From the NCBI RefSeq assembly GCF_023218175.1, contig NZ_JALPTH010000023.1:62001-126000 (forward strand): 64,000 bases of DNA, given 5' to 3'. The translations under genes and the position numbers were made by a program. Below are positions 16,104 to 25,242 of the stretch, in pieces. How positions within the stretch are numbered: position 1 is the first letter of the stretch; each line of letters begins with the position of its first letter. This DNA comes from Streptomyces lichenis (lineage in GTDB: Bacteria; Actinomycetota; Actinomycetes; Streptomycetales; Streptomycetaceae). The notes under the pieces were generated by a model, which saw nothing but the letters and a program-made list of their open reading frames with translations, searched no databases and was not told where the DNA came from.

Positions 16104-17042
16104 TCAGATGGTGCCGAGCTTGATCAGCGACAGCAGGGCGACCAGCTGGATGGCGGAGGCGCCCAGGGCCTTGGGCCAGGGCAGGTCATGGGACTTGCTC
16201 ACCATCGAGGTGAACAGCGCACCCGCCGCCAGCCAGGAGAGCCAGCCCAGGATCTGGACCAGGGTGTTGTCGCCGCCCAGGAAGAGGGCGAAGACCAGAC
16301 GGGGCGCGTCGGTGAGGGCCATGATCAGCATGGAGAGGCCCACCGTCGGCTGCCAGGCCCCGTTGCCGCCGAGCTGGCGGGCCAGGGTGTGGGTCACCGC
16401 GCCCAGGATGAGGCCGCCGATGACGAACATGACGCCGGTGAGCAGCACATAGGGCACGGCCGTCGAGAGGGTGGCGTTGATCGCCTCCTCGCGGGCCTCG
16501 TCGAAGCCGAACAGCGCCAGCAGCCCGTAGAGGAAGGTGACCACCACCGCGGGGCCCCAGACGGCGTGGTCGCGCATCTGGAAGAAGGTCGGGCCGGGGC
16601 GCATCACGATGCCGCTGAGCAGCTGCTTCCAGTGCAGTCGCGGGCCGGCCGGGGCCGGGGCCGCACCGGCCTGGTAGGTGGCGCCGTCGCCGTAGCCGCC
16701 CTCGTAGCCGCCGCCGGCCCCCGCGTACGCCTCGTCGGGGACGCTGAACGCCCGGGTGTGGCCCGGGTTGTTCGCCGCGTAGGGGTCGTGCGGCGGCTGG
16801 TGCTGCTGCGGGTGGGCGTAGGGGTCCCCGAAGTACTCGGGCTCGCCGTGGCCCTGCGGCGGCGCCTGGTGCCCCTGGTGGCCTTGATGCCCCTGGTGTC
16901 CCTGGTGCGCCGACGGCCACTGCTGCTGCCCCGAGGCGTACGGGGGCGGCGGTGCCGTGTTGTTGCCGTACGGCGCCGCCTGCTGCGGTTGCTGTCGCGA
17001 GGTGCGGTTGTCCCGGCCGCGTCCGATCCTGAATCCAGCCAC
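16104..17042 (-). CDS. Yip1-type integral membrane protein with Gln/His/Gly-rich N-terminus
   Basis: A 312-residue protein. Residues 1-135 are hydrophilic, rich in Gln, Pro, Tyr and Gly, and contain a perfect GHQ tandem (HQGHQGHQGHQGHQ, about residues 46-59). From residue 140 a Yip1-like domain follows, starting KQLLSGIVMRPGPTFFQMRD and containing about five membrane helices. Yip1-domain proteins in bacteria are poorly understood membrane proteins, often at the pole or linked to cell-envelope processes. The start ATG is fixed by MAGFRIGRGRDN. It is transcribed alone, convergent with the phosphoribosyltransferase. Confidence 0.75.
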   Translation of the reverse strand: MAGFRIGRGRDNRTSRQQPQQAAPYGNNTAPPPPYASGQQQWPSAHQGHQGHQGHQGHQAPPQGHGEPEYFGDPYAHPQQHQPPHDPYAANNPGHTRAFSVPDEAYAGAGGGYEGGYGDGATYQAGAAPAPAGPRLHWKQLLSGIVMRPGPTFFQMRDHAVWGPAVVVTFLYGLLALFGFDEAREEAINATLSTAVPYVLLTGVMFVIGGLILGAVTHTLARQLGGNGAWQPTVGLSMLIMALTDAPRLVFALFLGGDNTLVQILGWLSWLAAGALFTSMVSKSHDLPWPKALGASAIQLVALLSLIKLGTI

Positions 17043-17364
17043 GTCAACGAACGTACCCGCTCGCGCCGGATGGAGTGGACATGCCCGGACGGAGGCGGCC
17101 CATTGCGGCTGAGCTGTGACATCCCCTAAGGGGACCCGGAGGGGCTACCACCAGGGCGGATGGGGGTGAATGGGCGTATTGCCGGGAATGGCCGTGCTGG
17201 GGGTGCCTTGAACGACGATGGCCGGACCTGCCTGTGCGGTGCAGGTCCGGCCATCGCCGGGCGGTACGCGGGGTCGTGCGTACGCGGGTGGTGCGTACGC
17301 GGTCGGGATGGACGGCGCGTACGCGGTCGGGCGCCCCGGAGGGTGCCCGGCACGTGGGGGCCGG
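17043..17364. other. Intergenic region with terminator and GTACGCGG repeats
   Basis: 322 bases between two minus-strand genes. It holds the promoter side of the Yip1 gene, a strong hairpin (17217-17255) and four GTACGCGG copies at 17264, 17280, 17295 and 17319. No gene is supported. Confidence 0.5.
17217..17255 (-). terminator. Terminator hairpin after the iron-sulfur oxidoreductase gene
   Basis: Perfect 15-bp stem GATGGCCGGACCTGC (17217-17231) and GCAGGTCCGGCCATC (17241-17255) with a 9-base loop, about 110 bases beyond the stop of the minus-strand gene. Confidence 0.75.
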
Positions 17365-19752
17365 CTACTTCACCGGGGCCGGCTCGTCGGCCGGGGCGGA
17401 ACCGGGGCCGCCGGAGCCCGCGCCGGGACCGGAACCGGTGCCGTCGCCGCCGCCCTCGGAGCCGGAACCGCCGTCGGGACCGGAGCCGGTGCCGTCCTCC
17501 ACCGGGGGCTCCGGCTCAGGCTCGGCCGGGGTCTTGACGGAGTCCAGCAGGAGCTGGGCGACGTCGACCACCTGGAGGGACTCGGGGGCCTTGCCGTCGT
17601 TCTTCTTGCCGTTGACGGAGTCGGTGAGCATGACCAGGCAGAAGGGGCAGGCGGTGGAGACGATGTCGGGGTTGAGGGAGAGGGCCTCGTCGACGCGCTC
17701 GGTGTTGATGCGCTTGCCGATGCGCTCCTCCATCCACATGCGCGCGCCGCCGGCGCCGCAGCAGAAGCCGCGTTCCTTGTGGCGGTGCATCTCCTGCTGG
17801 CGCAGGCCCGGCACGGCGGACATGATCTCGCGCGGCGGGGTGTAGACCTTGTTGTGGCGGCCCAGGTAGCAGGGGTCGTGGTAGGTGATCAGCCCGTCCA
17901 CCGGGGTGACGGGGGTGAGGCGGCCCTCGTCGATGAGGTGCTGGAGCAGCTGGGTGTGGTGGATGACCTCGAACTCACCGCCCAGCTGGGGGTACTCGTT
18001 GGCGATGGTGTTGAAGCAGTGCGGGCAGGTGGCGACGATGCGCTTGGCCGACTTGGGCTTGCGCGTGGACTCGTCCTCGTCATCCTCGCCGAAGGCCATG
18101 TTGAGCATGGCGACGTTCTCCTGGCCGAGCTGCTGGAAGAGCGGCTCGTTGCCCAGGCGGCGGGGGGAGTCACCGGTGCACTTCTCGTCGCCGCCCATGA
18201 TCGCGAACTTCACGCCCGCGATGTGCAGCAGCTCGGCGAAGGCCTTGGTGGTCTTCTTGGCGCGGTCCTCCAGGGCGCCGGCGCAGCCGACCCAGTAGAG
18301 GTAGTCGACCTCGGAGAGGTCCTCGACGTCCTTGCCGACGATGGGGACCTCGAAGTCGACCTCCTTGGTCCACTCGACCCGCTGCTTCTTGGCCAGGCCC
18401 CAGGGGTTGCCCTTCTTCTCCAGGTTCTTCAGCATCGTGCCGGCCTCGGAGGGGAACGCCGACTCGATCATGACCTGGTAGCGGCGCATGTCCACGATGT
18501 GGTCGATGTGCTCGATGTCCACCGGGCACTGCTCGACACAGGCGCCGCAGGTGGTGCACGACCACAGCACGTCCGGGTCGATGACGCCGTTCTCCTCCAG
18601 CGTGCCGACCAGGGGGCGCTCGGCCTCGGCCAGGGCGGAGGCGGGCACGTTCGCCAGCTGCTCGGCCGTGGCCTTCTCCTCGCCCTCCATGGTCTTGCCG
18701 CCCCCGGCCAGCAGATACGGGGCCTTGGCGTGCGCGTGGTCGCGCAGCGACATGATCAGCAGCTTGGGGGAGAGGGGCTTGCCGGTGTTCCAGGCCGGGC
18801 ACTGCGACTGGCAGCGCCCGCACTCGGTGCAGGTGGAGAAGTCCAGGATGCCCTTCCAGGAGAAGTGCTCGACCTGGGAGGCACCGAAGACCGCCTCCTC
18901 GGCGCCCTCCTCCTCGTCGAAGACCGTCTCGAAGTCGATCTCCTTGCCCCGGCTGGTCATCGGCTGGAGCGCGCCCAGCGCCACCGCGCCATCGGCGTTC
19001 CGCTTGAACCAGATGTTCGGGAAACCGAGGAAACGGTGCCAGGCGACACCCATGTTGGTGTTCAGCGAGACGGTGGTCATCCAGATCAGCGAGGTGCCGA
19101 TCTTGATCATCGCGGTGAGGTAGATCAGCGTCTGGAGGGTGGGGACCGAGAGCCCCTTGAACGCGAGGACCAGGGGGTACGAGGCGAAGTACGCGGCCTC
19201 GTAGTGGCCGACGTGGTGGATGGCCCCTTCCAGGCCGCGCAGCACCCAGATCGCCAGGCCGATGACCAGGATGACGTACTCCACGAAGTACGCCTGCCAG
19301 GCCTTCGAACCGGCGAAGCGCGACTTGCGGCCGGCCCGGGAGGGCAGGCTGAGCAGCCGGATGCCGATCAGCGTGAGGATGCCCAGGACGGTCATCACGC
19401 CGATGAACTCGATGTACATCTCGAACGGCAGGAAGCCGCCGATGATCGGCAGCACCCAGTCGGCCTGGAAGAGCTGCCCGTACGCCTGGAGCAGGGTGGG
19501 CGGCAGGGTCAGGAAGCCGATCGCCACGAACCAGTGCGCGGCGCCGACGATCCCCCAGCGGTTCATCCGGGTGTGGCCGAGGAACTCCTTGACCAGTGTG
19601 ATCGTCCTGGCCTTGGGGTCGTCGGTGCGGCTGCCCGCGGGCACGGGCTGGCCGAGCTTCACGAACCGGTAGATCTGCGCGACCGCTCGGGCGATGAGCG
19701 CGACGCCGACCACGGTCAGCGTCAGCGACACAATGATCGCGGCGAGTTGCAT
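17365..19752 (-). CDS. Membrane-bound iron-sulfur oxidoreductase (HdrD/GlpC-like, CCG domains)
   Basis: A 795-residue fusion. The first 265 residues hold about five to six membrane helices of nitrate-reductase-gamma type. Then two 4Fe-4S motifs follow: CTECGRCQSQCP (about 305) and CTTCGACVEQCP (about 395). The C-terminal half has CCG-type cysteine clusters: CPHC near 565, DPCYLGRHN near 620 and CCGAGGARMWM near 660. Such proteins pass electrons between the quinone pool and an unknown soluble partner, like heterodisulfide reductase HdrDE. The last 50 residues are a Gly/Ser/Pro/Glu low-complexity tail. The ATG start follows GAGGAG. It is transcribed alone, before a terminator. The electron donor or acceptor cannot be told. 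Confidence 0.9.
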   Translation of the reverse strand: MQLAAIIVSLTLTVVGVALIARAVAQIYRFVKLGQPVPAGSRTDDPKARTITLVKEFLGHTRMNRWGIVGAAHWFVAIGFLTLPPTLLQAYGQLFQADWVLPIIGGFLPFEMYIEFIGVMTVLGILTLIGIRLLSLPSRAGRKSRFAGSKAWQAYFVEYVILVIGLAIWVLRGLEGAIHHVGHYEAAYFASYPLVLAFKGLSVPTLQTLIYLTAMIKIGTSLIWMTTVSLNTNMGVAWHRFLGFPNIWFKRNADGAVALGALQPMTSRGKEIDFETVFDEEEGAEEAVFGASQVEHFSWKGILDFSTCTECGRCQSQCPAWNTGKPLSPKLLIMSLRDHAHAKAPYLLAGGGKTMEGEEKATAEQLANVPASALAEAERPLVGTLEENGVIDPDVLWSCTTCGACVEQCPVDIEHIDHIVDMRRYQVMIESAFPSEAGTMLKNLEKKGNPWGLAKKQRVEWTKEVDFEVPIVGKDVEDLSEVDYLYWVGCAGALEDRAKKTTKAFAELLHIAGVKFAIMGGDEKCTGDSPRRLGNEPLFQQLGQENVAMLNMAFGEDDEDESTRKPKSAKRIVATCPHCFNTIANEYPQLGGEFEVIHHTQLLQHLIDEGRLTPVTPVDGLITYHDPCYLGRHNKVYTPPREIMSAVPGLRQQEMHRHKERGFCCGAGGARMWMEERIGKRINTERVDEALSLNPDIVSTACPFCLVMLTDSVNGKKNDGKAPESLQVVDVAQLLLDSVKTPAEPEPEPPVEDGTGSGPDGGSGSEGGGDGTGSGPGAGSGGPGSAPADEPAPVK

Positions 19753-19891
19753 GGGGGCTCCTCGGGCCTGCGAGGTGGGGTTTCAGCACGTGAGTCAATA
19801 CGTGAGTCAGCACTCACCAGTGTCACCGCTCGGCGGGCGACCGGTGCACTACTAAGCGGTAACTTATGCGGTTCGTGCTGAGCGTACCCAG

Positions 19892-20500
19892 TTATGAGGC
19901 CGGGCTGTAGCCGGGTACGCGGTGATCTGCGTCGCTCAGGTGAGCCTGACCGCGTACACACGGCGACGACCGCCGCAGCAGCCGCCTGGCCAGCAGCGCC
20001 AGGTCCATTCCCAGCCAATGGTGCTCGACGTAGTGCTGGTCCAGCAGCAGCGGCTCGTCCCAGGGGAGTTCGGAGCCGCGGGCGAGCTGGGCGGGTCCGG
20101 TCAGCCCGGGGCGCACCGAGTGGCGCCAGGGGAGGTGGGCGGCCGGGTCGCCGGGCGGCAGCGGCGCCGGGCCGACGAGCGCCAGCTCTCCCCGTACGAC
20201 ATGGGGCAGCCGGGAGAGCGCGTCCAGCCGGAACCGGCGCACCGGAAGGGAGCGCAGGGTGAGCGGGGCGCCGCCGAGGCCGATCCGGGGCTCCCGGACC
20301 AGCGTGCCGCCGGGTGGGCGCCGGGCGGCGACGGCCAGCGCCGCCGCGGCCAGCAGGGGGGCGAGCAGGGCCAGCAGGAGGGTCGCGAGGGCGGCGTCCA
20401 GGAGCCGTTTCGGATCCGGCGGGCGGGTGGCGGCGGGGGCTGCGGCGGTGAGGGGGACGGGGGGAGGTGGCGGGGGAGCGGCCATGGAGGGTTTGCCCAC
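19892..20500 (-). CDS. Degenerate bacterial sugar transferase (phosphoglycosyl transferase-like)
   Basis: A 202-residue protein with the layout of the small phosphoglycosyl transferase domain: an N-terminal hydrophobic stretch after KRLLDAALATLLLALLAPLL (about 31-60), then RIGLGGAPLTLRSLP, then RLDALSRLPHVVRGELALVG and PGLTGPAQLARG. Active enzymes have an Asp-Glu dyad in the LDELPQ region; here it reads LDALSRL, so the Glu is missing, and the usual KFRSM is LRSLP. It may be inactive or have a changed role. A poly-Pro N-terminus precedes the domain. The GTG start at 20500 has a weak AAAGG site; ATG 20485 is possible. It is divergent from dnaK. Confidence 0.6.
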   Translation of the reverse strand: MGKPSMAAPPPPPPVPLTAAAPAATRPPDPKRLLDAALATLLLALLAPLLAAAALAVAARRPPGGTLVREPRIGLGGAPLTLRSLPVRRFRLDALSRLPHVVRGELALVGPAPLPPGDPAAHLPWRHSVRPGLTGPAQLARGSELPWDEPLLLDQHYVEHHWLGMDLALLARRLLRRSSPCVRGQAHLSDADHRVPGYSPAS

Positions 20501-20693
20501 TTTTTACGCCTTTCCATGCCATTTGGGGCGTTCTCCGAACGATCGCATGGGTACGGGTGGGCGGAGGGGTGGTCCCGGGTAGGCGGCGGGTCGTGGCGCG
20601 CCGTCCGTACGCCGGCGTCGCGGCGTTTCCGGGTGGCCTTGTCCCTTGTGTACGGTGCCGCGAGGCGCGTATGCGCATAAGCCCTGGATAAAA

Positions 20694-20714
20694 GTTGAGT
20701 GGGGTCGGCTCAGG
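20694..20714 (+). promoter_or_regulatory. Weaker HAIR-like inverted repeat upstream of dnaK
   Basis: GTTGAGT-N7-GCTCAGG, a degenerate version of the HspR operator CTTGAGT-N7-ACTCAAG, lies 32 bases before the strong site. Multiple HspR sites upstream of dnaK are known in Streptomyces; this copy is imperfect. Confidence 0.45.
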
Positions 20715-20745
20715 TCTGTTGACGGATGGCGATCCGTGTTGCATC

Positions 20746-20766
20746 CTTGAGCCTGTTGCACTCAAG
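20746..20766 (+). promoter_or_regulatory. HAIR operator for HspR upstream of dnaK
   Basis: CTTGAGC-N7-ACTCAAG matches the HspR-associated inverted repeat (HAIR) at all but one position. It lies 18 bases before the dnaK ATG. HspR, encoded at the end of this operon, would repress here with DnaK as co-repressor, as established in Streptomyces. Confidence 0.9.
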
Positions 20767-20784
20767 TCAGCTGGAGGAATCGAA

Positions 20785-22653
20785 ATGGCACGTGCGGTCG
20801 GCATCGACCTGGGCACGACTAACTCCGTCGTCAGCGTTCTGGAAGGCGGCGAGCCCACCGTCATCACCAACGCCGAGGGCGCCAGGACCACGCCGTCCGT
20901 CGTCGCCTTCGCCAAGAACGGCGAGGTGCTCGTCGGCGAGGTCGCCAAGCGCCAGGCGGTCACCAACGTCGACCGGACGATCCGTTCGGTCAAGCGCCAC
21001 ATGGGCACCGACTGGAAGATCGAGCTGGACGGGAAGAACTTCAACCCGCAGCAGATCAGCGCCTTCATCCTGCAGAAGCTGAAGCGCGACGCGGAGTCCT
21101 ACCTGGGCGAGAAGGTGACCGACGCGGTCATCACCGTCCCGGCGTACTTCAATGACTCGGAGCGCCAGGCCACCAAGGAGGCCGGTGAGATCGCGGGCCT
21201 CAACGTCCTGCGCATCGTCAACGAGCCGACCGCGGCCGCGCTCGCCTACGGCATGGAGAAGGACGACCAGACCATCCTGGTCTTCGACCTCGGCGGCGGC
21301 ACCTTCGACGTGTCGCTGCTGGAGATCGGCGACGGCGTGGTCGAGGTGAAGGCCACCAACGGCGACAACCACCTCGGTGGCGACGACTGGGACCAGCGGG
21401 TCGTGGACTACCTGGTCAAGCAGTTCCAGTCCGGCCACGGCGTGGACCTCTCCAAGGACAAGATGGCGCTCCAGCGCCTGCGCGAGGCCGCCGAGAAGGC
21501 GAAGATCGAGCTGTCCTCGTCCACCGAGACCACGATCAACCTGCCCTACATCACGGCCTCCGCCGAGGGCCCGCTGCACCTGGACGAGAAGCTCACCCGC
21601 GCCCAGTTCCAGCAGCTCACCTCGGACCTGCTGGACCGCTGCAAGACCCCGTTCCACAACGTCATCAAGGACGCCGGCATCCAGCTGTCCGAGATCGACC
21701 ACGTGGTCCTGGTCGGCGGCTCCACCCGTATGCCGGCCGTCGCCGAGCTGGTCAAGGAGCTGACCGGCGGCAAGGACGCCAACAAGGGCGTCAACCCGGA
21801 CGAGGTCGTCGCCATCGGCGCCACCCTCCAGGCCGGTGTGCTCAAGGGCGAGGTCAAGGACGTCCTGCTGCTCGACGTCACCCCGCTGTCCCTCGGTATC
21901 GAGACCAAGGGCGGCATCATGACCAAGCTGATCGAGCGCAACACCACGATCCCGACCAAGCGCTCGGAGATCTTCACCACGGCCGAGGACAACCAGCCGT
22001 CCGTGCAGATCCAGGTCTACCAGGGCGAGCGCGAGATCGCGGCGTACAACAAGAAGCTCGGGATGTTCGAGCTGACCGGTCTGCCGCCGGCCCCGCGCGG
22101 TGTGCCGCAGATCGAGGTGTCCTTCGACATCGACGCCAACGGCATCATGCACGTGACCGCGAAGGACCTCGGCACGGGCAAGGAGCAGAAGATGACCGTC
22201 ACCGGCGGCTCCTCGCTCGCCAAGGACGAGGTCGACCGGATGCGCCAGGAGGCCGAGCAGTACGCGGAGGAGGACTCCCGCCGCCGCGAGTCGGCCGAGA
22301 CCCGCAACCAGGCCGAGCAGCTCGTCTACCAGACCGAGAAGTTCCTCGCCGACAACGCGGAGAAGGTCCCCGGCGACGTCAAGACCGAGGTCGAGACGGC
22401 GGTGACCGAGCTCAAGGAGAAGCTGAAGGGCGAGTCCGCCGAGGGCGACAACACAGCGGAGATCCGCACCGCGACGGAGAAGGTCGCCGCGGTCTCCCAG
22501 AAGCTCGGCCAGGCCCTGTACGCCGACGCCCAGGCCCAGCAGGCCGCGGGCGCCCCGGCGGGCGAGCAGCCCGGTGCCCAGCCGCAGGGTGACGACGACG
22601 TGGTGGACGCGGAGATCGTCGACGACGAGAAGCCCAAGGGCGGTGCCGCATGA
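20785..22653 (+). CDS. dnaK: Chaperone DnaK (Hsp70)
   Basis: A 622-residue Hsp70. The N-terminus ARAVGIDLGTTNSVVSVLEG is the phosphate-1 motif; VFDLGGGTFDVS and VVLVGGSTRMPAV are the other ATPase motifs; the substrate domain follows from about residue 370, and the acidic C-terminal tail ends DDDVVDAEIVDDEKPKGGAA. The ATG start follows GGAGGA closely; upstream in-frame starts lie within the promoter and are rejected. It folds proteins with GrpE and DnaJ, encoded next, and serves as co-repressor for HspR. First gene of the dnaK-grpE-dnaJ-hspR operon. Confidence 0.98.
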   Translation: MARAVGIDLGTTNSVVSVLEGGEPTVITNAEGARTTPSVVAFAKNGEVLVGEVAKRQAVTNVDRTIRSVKRHMGTDWKIELDGKNFNPQQISAFILQKLKRDAESYLGEKVTDAVITVPAYFNDSERQATKEAGEIAGLNVLRIVNEPTAAALAYGMEKDDQTILVFDLGGGTFDVSLLEIGDGVVEVKATNGDNHLGGDDWDQRVVDYLVKQFQSGHGVDLSKDKMALQRLREAAEKAKIELSSSTETTINLPYITASAEGPLHLDEKLTRAQFQQLTSDLLDRCKTPFHNVIKDAGIQLSEIDHVVLVGGSTRMPAVAELVKELTGGKDANKGVNPDEVVAIGATLQAGVLKGEVKDVLLLDVTPLSLGIETKGGIMTKLIERNTTIPTKRSEIFTTAEDNQPSVQIQVYQGEREIAAYNKKLGMFELTGLPPAPRGVPQIEVSFDIDANGIMHVTAKDLGTGKEQKMTVTGGSSLAKDEVDRMRQEAEQYAEEDSRRRESAETRNQAEQLVYQTEKFLADNAEKVPGDVKTEVETAVTELKEKLKGESAEGDNTAEIRTATEKVAAVSQKLGQALYADAQAQQAAGAPAGEQPGAQPQGDDDVVDAEIVDDEKPKGGAA

Positions 22654-23369
22654 CGGAGGAGACCCCGGGATTCGACGAGAAGCCCGACGTCCCCTCCGGC
22701 GCCACCCCCGACGGCGCCGCCGAGGCCGCCGAGAGCCCGTCCTCGAAGTCCGCGCCCGACGCCGCCGCCCCGGCGGCGGACGGGGGCGGCCCCGAGGAGG
22801 GCCCGGCGTCCCCGGCCGGGGACGCGGACCGCACGGCCGGCCTGACCGCCCAGCTGGACCAGGTCCGTACCGCGCTCGGCGAGCGCACCGCGGACCTCCA
22901 GCGGCTCCAGGCCGAGTACCAGAACTACCGCCGCCGGGTCGAGCGGGACCGGGTGCAGGTCAAGGAGATCGCCGTGGCGAACCTCCTGACCGAGCTGCTG
23001 CCCGTGCTGGACGACATCGGCCGGGCCCGGGAGCACGGCGAGCTGGTCGGCGGCTTCAAGTCGGTGGCCGAGTCGCTGGAGACGGTCGCCGCCAAGATGG
23101 GCCTCCAGCAGTTCGGCAAGGAGGGCGAGCCCTTCGACCCGACGGTCCACGAGGCCCTGATGCACTCCTACGCGCCGGACGTCACCGAGACGACCTGCGT
23201 CGCGATCCTTCAGCCCGGGTACCGGATCGGCGAGCGGACCATCCGCCCCGCGCGGGTCGCCGTCGCCGAGCCCCAGCCCGGCGCGGCCCCGGCGTCCAAG
23301 GACGCGACCGCCTCGGACGAGGCGCCGTCGGGCTCGGACGAGGAGAGCGGTGGCCCCGAGGAGGGCTGA
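22650..23369 (+). CDS. grpE: Nucleotide exchange factor GrpE
   Basis: A 239-residue GrpE. An acidic disordered N-terminus of about 65 residues precedes a coiled coil (about 68-110, including LQRLQAEYQNYRRRVERDR) and the beta domain with FDPTVHEALM. The segment DETTCVAIL-like (TETTCVAILQPGYRIGERTI) is typical. It releases ADP from DnaK. The ATG overlaps the dnaK stop (ATGA), giving translational coupling. The C-terminal tail after residue 200 is Ala/Ser/Glu-rich. Confidence 0.95.
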   Translation: MTEETPGFDEKPDVPSGATPDGAAEAAESPSSKSAPDAAAPAADGGGPEEGPASPAGDADRTAGLTAQLDQVRTALGERTADLQRLQAEYQNYRRRVERDRVQVKEIAVANLLTELLPVLDDIGRAREHGELVGGFKSVAESLETVAAKMGLQQFGKEGEPFDPTVHEALMHSYAPDVTETTCVAILQPGYRIGERTIRPARVAVAEPQPGAAPASKDATASDEAPSGSDEESGGPEEG

Positions 23370-23474
23370 CGTATTGAGCGGTAGCAGCGGCGCCTGCGCC
23401 GTACGGGGTGCGGGCCGTGGAAGCGGCCCGCACCGCGCGGCGCACACAGGTGGTTTCCGGAAGGAGGGACGTCG

Positions 23475-24662
23475 ATGAGCACGAAGGACTTCGTGGAGAA
23501 GGACTACTACAAGGTTCTCGGCGTCCCCAAGGACGCCACCGAGGCCGAGATCAAGAAGGCGTACCGGAAGCTCGCCCGCGAGTTCCACCCGGACGCCAAC
23601 AAGGGCGACGCCGACGCCGAGACCCGCTTCAAGGAGGTCTCCGAGGCGAACGACGTCCTCGGCGACCCCAAGAAGCGCAAGGAGTACGACGAGGCCCGCG
23701 CGCTCTTCGGCAACGGCGGCTTCCGCCCGGGCGGCCCCGGCGGCGCCGGCGGCACGTTCAACTTCGACCTGGGCGACCTCTTCGGGGGCGCCCAGGGCGG
23801 TGGTGGCGGGGCGGGCGGCGCCGGCGGCTTCGGCGGCGGCCTCGGAGACGTGTTCGGCGGGCTGTTCAACCGCGGCGGCGCGGGCACCCGCACCCAGCCG
23901 CGGCGCGGCCAGGACGTCGAGTCCGAGGTGACGCTCAGCTTCACCGAGGCGGTGGACGGGGCCACGGTCCCGCTGCGGATGTCCAGCCAGCAGCCGTGCA
24001 AGGCCTGCTCCGGCACCGGCGACAAGAACGGCACGCCCCGGGTGTGCCCGACCTGCGTCGGCACCGGCCAGGTCTCCCGCGGCGGCAGCGGCTCGTTCTC
24101 GCTGACCGACCCCTGCCGGGACTGCAAGGGCCGCGGGCTGATCGCCCAGGACCCCTGCGAGGTCTGCAAGGGCAGCGGGCGCGCCAAGTCCTCGCACACG
24201 ATGCAGGTCCGCATCCCGGCGGGCGTCTCCGACGGGCAGCGCATCCGGCTGCGCGGCAAGGGCGCCCCCGGCGAGCGCGGCGGACCGGCCGGCGACCTCT
24301 ACGTGGTGGTCCATGTGGACGCCCACCCGGTCTTCGGCCGCAAGGGTGACAACCTCACCGTCACGGTGCCGGTCTCGTACCCCGAGGCGGCGCTCGGCGG
24401 CGAGATCAAGGTGCCCGTGCTCGGCGGGCCTCCGGTCACCCTGAAGATCCCGGCCGGCACCCCCAACGGCCGCACCATGCGGGCCCGCGGCAAGGGCGCG
24501 GTCCGCAAGGACGGCACCCGCGGGGACCTGCTGGTCACCGTCGAGGTGGCGGTGCCTGAAGAGCTGGACGACAAGGCGCGCGAGGCGCTGGAGACCTACC
24601 GGGAGGCCACGGCGGGCGAGGACCCGCGGGCCGCGCTGTTCCAGGCCGCGAAGGGGGCTTGA
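23475..24662 (+). CDS. dnaJ: Chaperone DnaJ (Hsp40), operon copy
   Basis: A 395-residue full-length DnaJ. The J domain (about 8-75) contains YYKVLGVPKDATEAEIKKAY and the HPD tripeptide. A Gly/Phe-rich linker follows (about 85-145), then the zinc domain with four repeats: CKACSGTG, CPTCVGTG, CRDCKGRG and CEVCKGSG, and the C-terminal substrate domains with RIRLRGKG. It stimulates DnaK ATPase and delivers substrates. A strong GGAAGGAGGGA site precedes the ATG. The 105-base gap after grpE holds a small GC hairpin but the gene still belongs to the operon. Confidence 0.97.
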   Translation: MSTKDFVEKDYYKVLGVPKDATEAEIKKAYRKLAREFHPDANKGDADAETRFKEVSEANDVLGDPKKRKEYDEARALFGNGGFRPGGPGGAGGTFNFDLGDLFGGAQGGGGGAGGAGGFGGGLGDVFGGLFNRGGAGTRTQPRRGQDVESEVTLSFTEAVDGATVPLRMSSQQPCKACSGTGDKNGTPRVCPTCVGTGQVSRGGSGSFSLTDPCRDCKGRGLIAQDPCEVCKGSGRAKSSHTMQVRIPAGVSDGQRIRLRGKGAPGERGGPAGDLYVVVHVDAHPVFGRKGDNLTVTVPVSYPEAALGGEIKVPVLGGPPVTLKIPAGTPNGRTMRARGKGAVRKDGTRGDLLVTVEVAVPEELDDKAREALETYREATAGEDPRAALFQAAKGA

Positions 24663-24663
24663 G

Positions 24664-25116
24664 GTGGACGGACGCCGTCGCAACCCGTACGAGCTGACCG
24701 ACGAGACGCCGGTGTACGTCATCTCGGTCGCCGCGCAGCTCAGCGGGCTGCACCCGCAGACCCTGCGCCAGTACGACCGGCTGGGCCTGGTCTCCCCGGA
24801 CCGCACCGCGGGCCGGGGCCGCCGCTACTCCGCCCGCGACATCCAGCTGCTCCGCCAAGTGCAGCAGCTGTCGCAGGACGAGGGCATCAACCTGGCCGGA
24901 ATCAAGCGGATCATCGAGCTGGAGAACCAGGTCGCCGCCCTCCAGTCCCGGATCGCCGAGCTGAGCGCTGCGGTCGAGGGCGCGGCGGCGGCGATCCGCC
25001 AGCGCGAGGCCCAGGTGCACGCCTCCTACCGCCGCGACCTGGTCCCGTACCAGGACGTCCAGCAGGCGAGCGCCCTGGTCGTCTGGCGCCCGCCCGCCAC
25101 CAAGCGCGGCGACTGA
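24664..25116 (+). CDS. hspR: Heat-shock repressor HspR (MerR family)
   Basis: A 150-residue MerR-type regulator starting with GTG one base after the dnaJ stop. The N-terminal winged helix (about 18-85) contains ISVAAQLSGLHPQTLRQYDR and GRRYSARDIQLLRQ; a coiled coil follows (about 88-120). HspR represses the dnaK operon and clpB by binding HAIR repeats, with DnaK as co-repressor; such repeats are present at 20746 and 28447 in this window. It closes a four-gene autoregulated operon. Confidence 0.95.
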   Translation: MDGRRRNPYELTDETPVYVISVAAQLSGLHPQTLRQYDRLGLVSPDRTAGRGRRYSARDIQLLRQVQQLSQDEGINLAGIKRIIELENQVAALQSRIAELSAAVEGAAAAIRQREAQVHASYRRDLVPYQDVQQASALVVWRPPATKRGD

Positions 25117-25142
25117 CGCCCTTCGCGTACGCGTACGCCCCG

Positions 25143-25177
25143 GCCCCCGCGCCCCGGCTCCGGTCGGGCGCGGGGGC
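25143..25177 (+). terminator. Terminator of the dnaK operon
   Basis: Perfect 12-bp stem GCCCCCGCGCCC (25143-25154) and GGGCGCGGGGGC (25166-25177) followed by TTT, 26 bases past the hspR stop. Confidence 0.85.
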
Positions 25178-25242
25178 TTTCGGCTGCAGGGCGCCGCTCA
25201 TGGTGGATTCCCGCGCGGGAGACCGTACTTGGGCGCGCATGG

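Noticed and set aside
35..19881. Many long open frames opposite or shifted against real genes (for example 1461-2159 plus and 17218-19881 plus)
   Set aside because: In high-GC DNA the antisense and shifted frames stay open by codon bias. Their products are Arg/Pro/Gly-rich without domain motifs and overlap well-supported genes.
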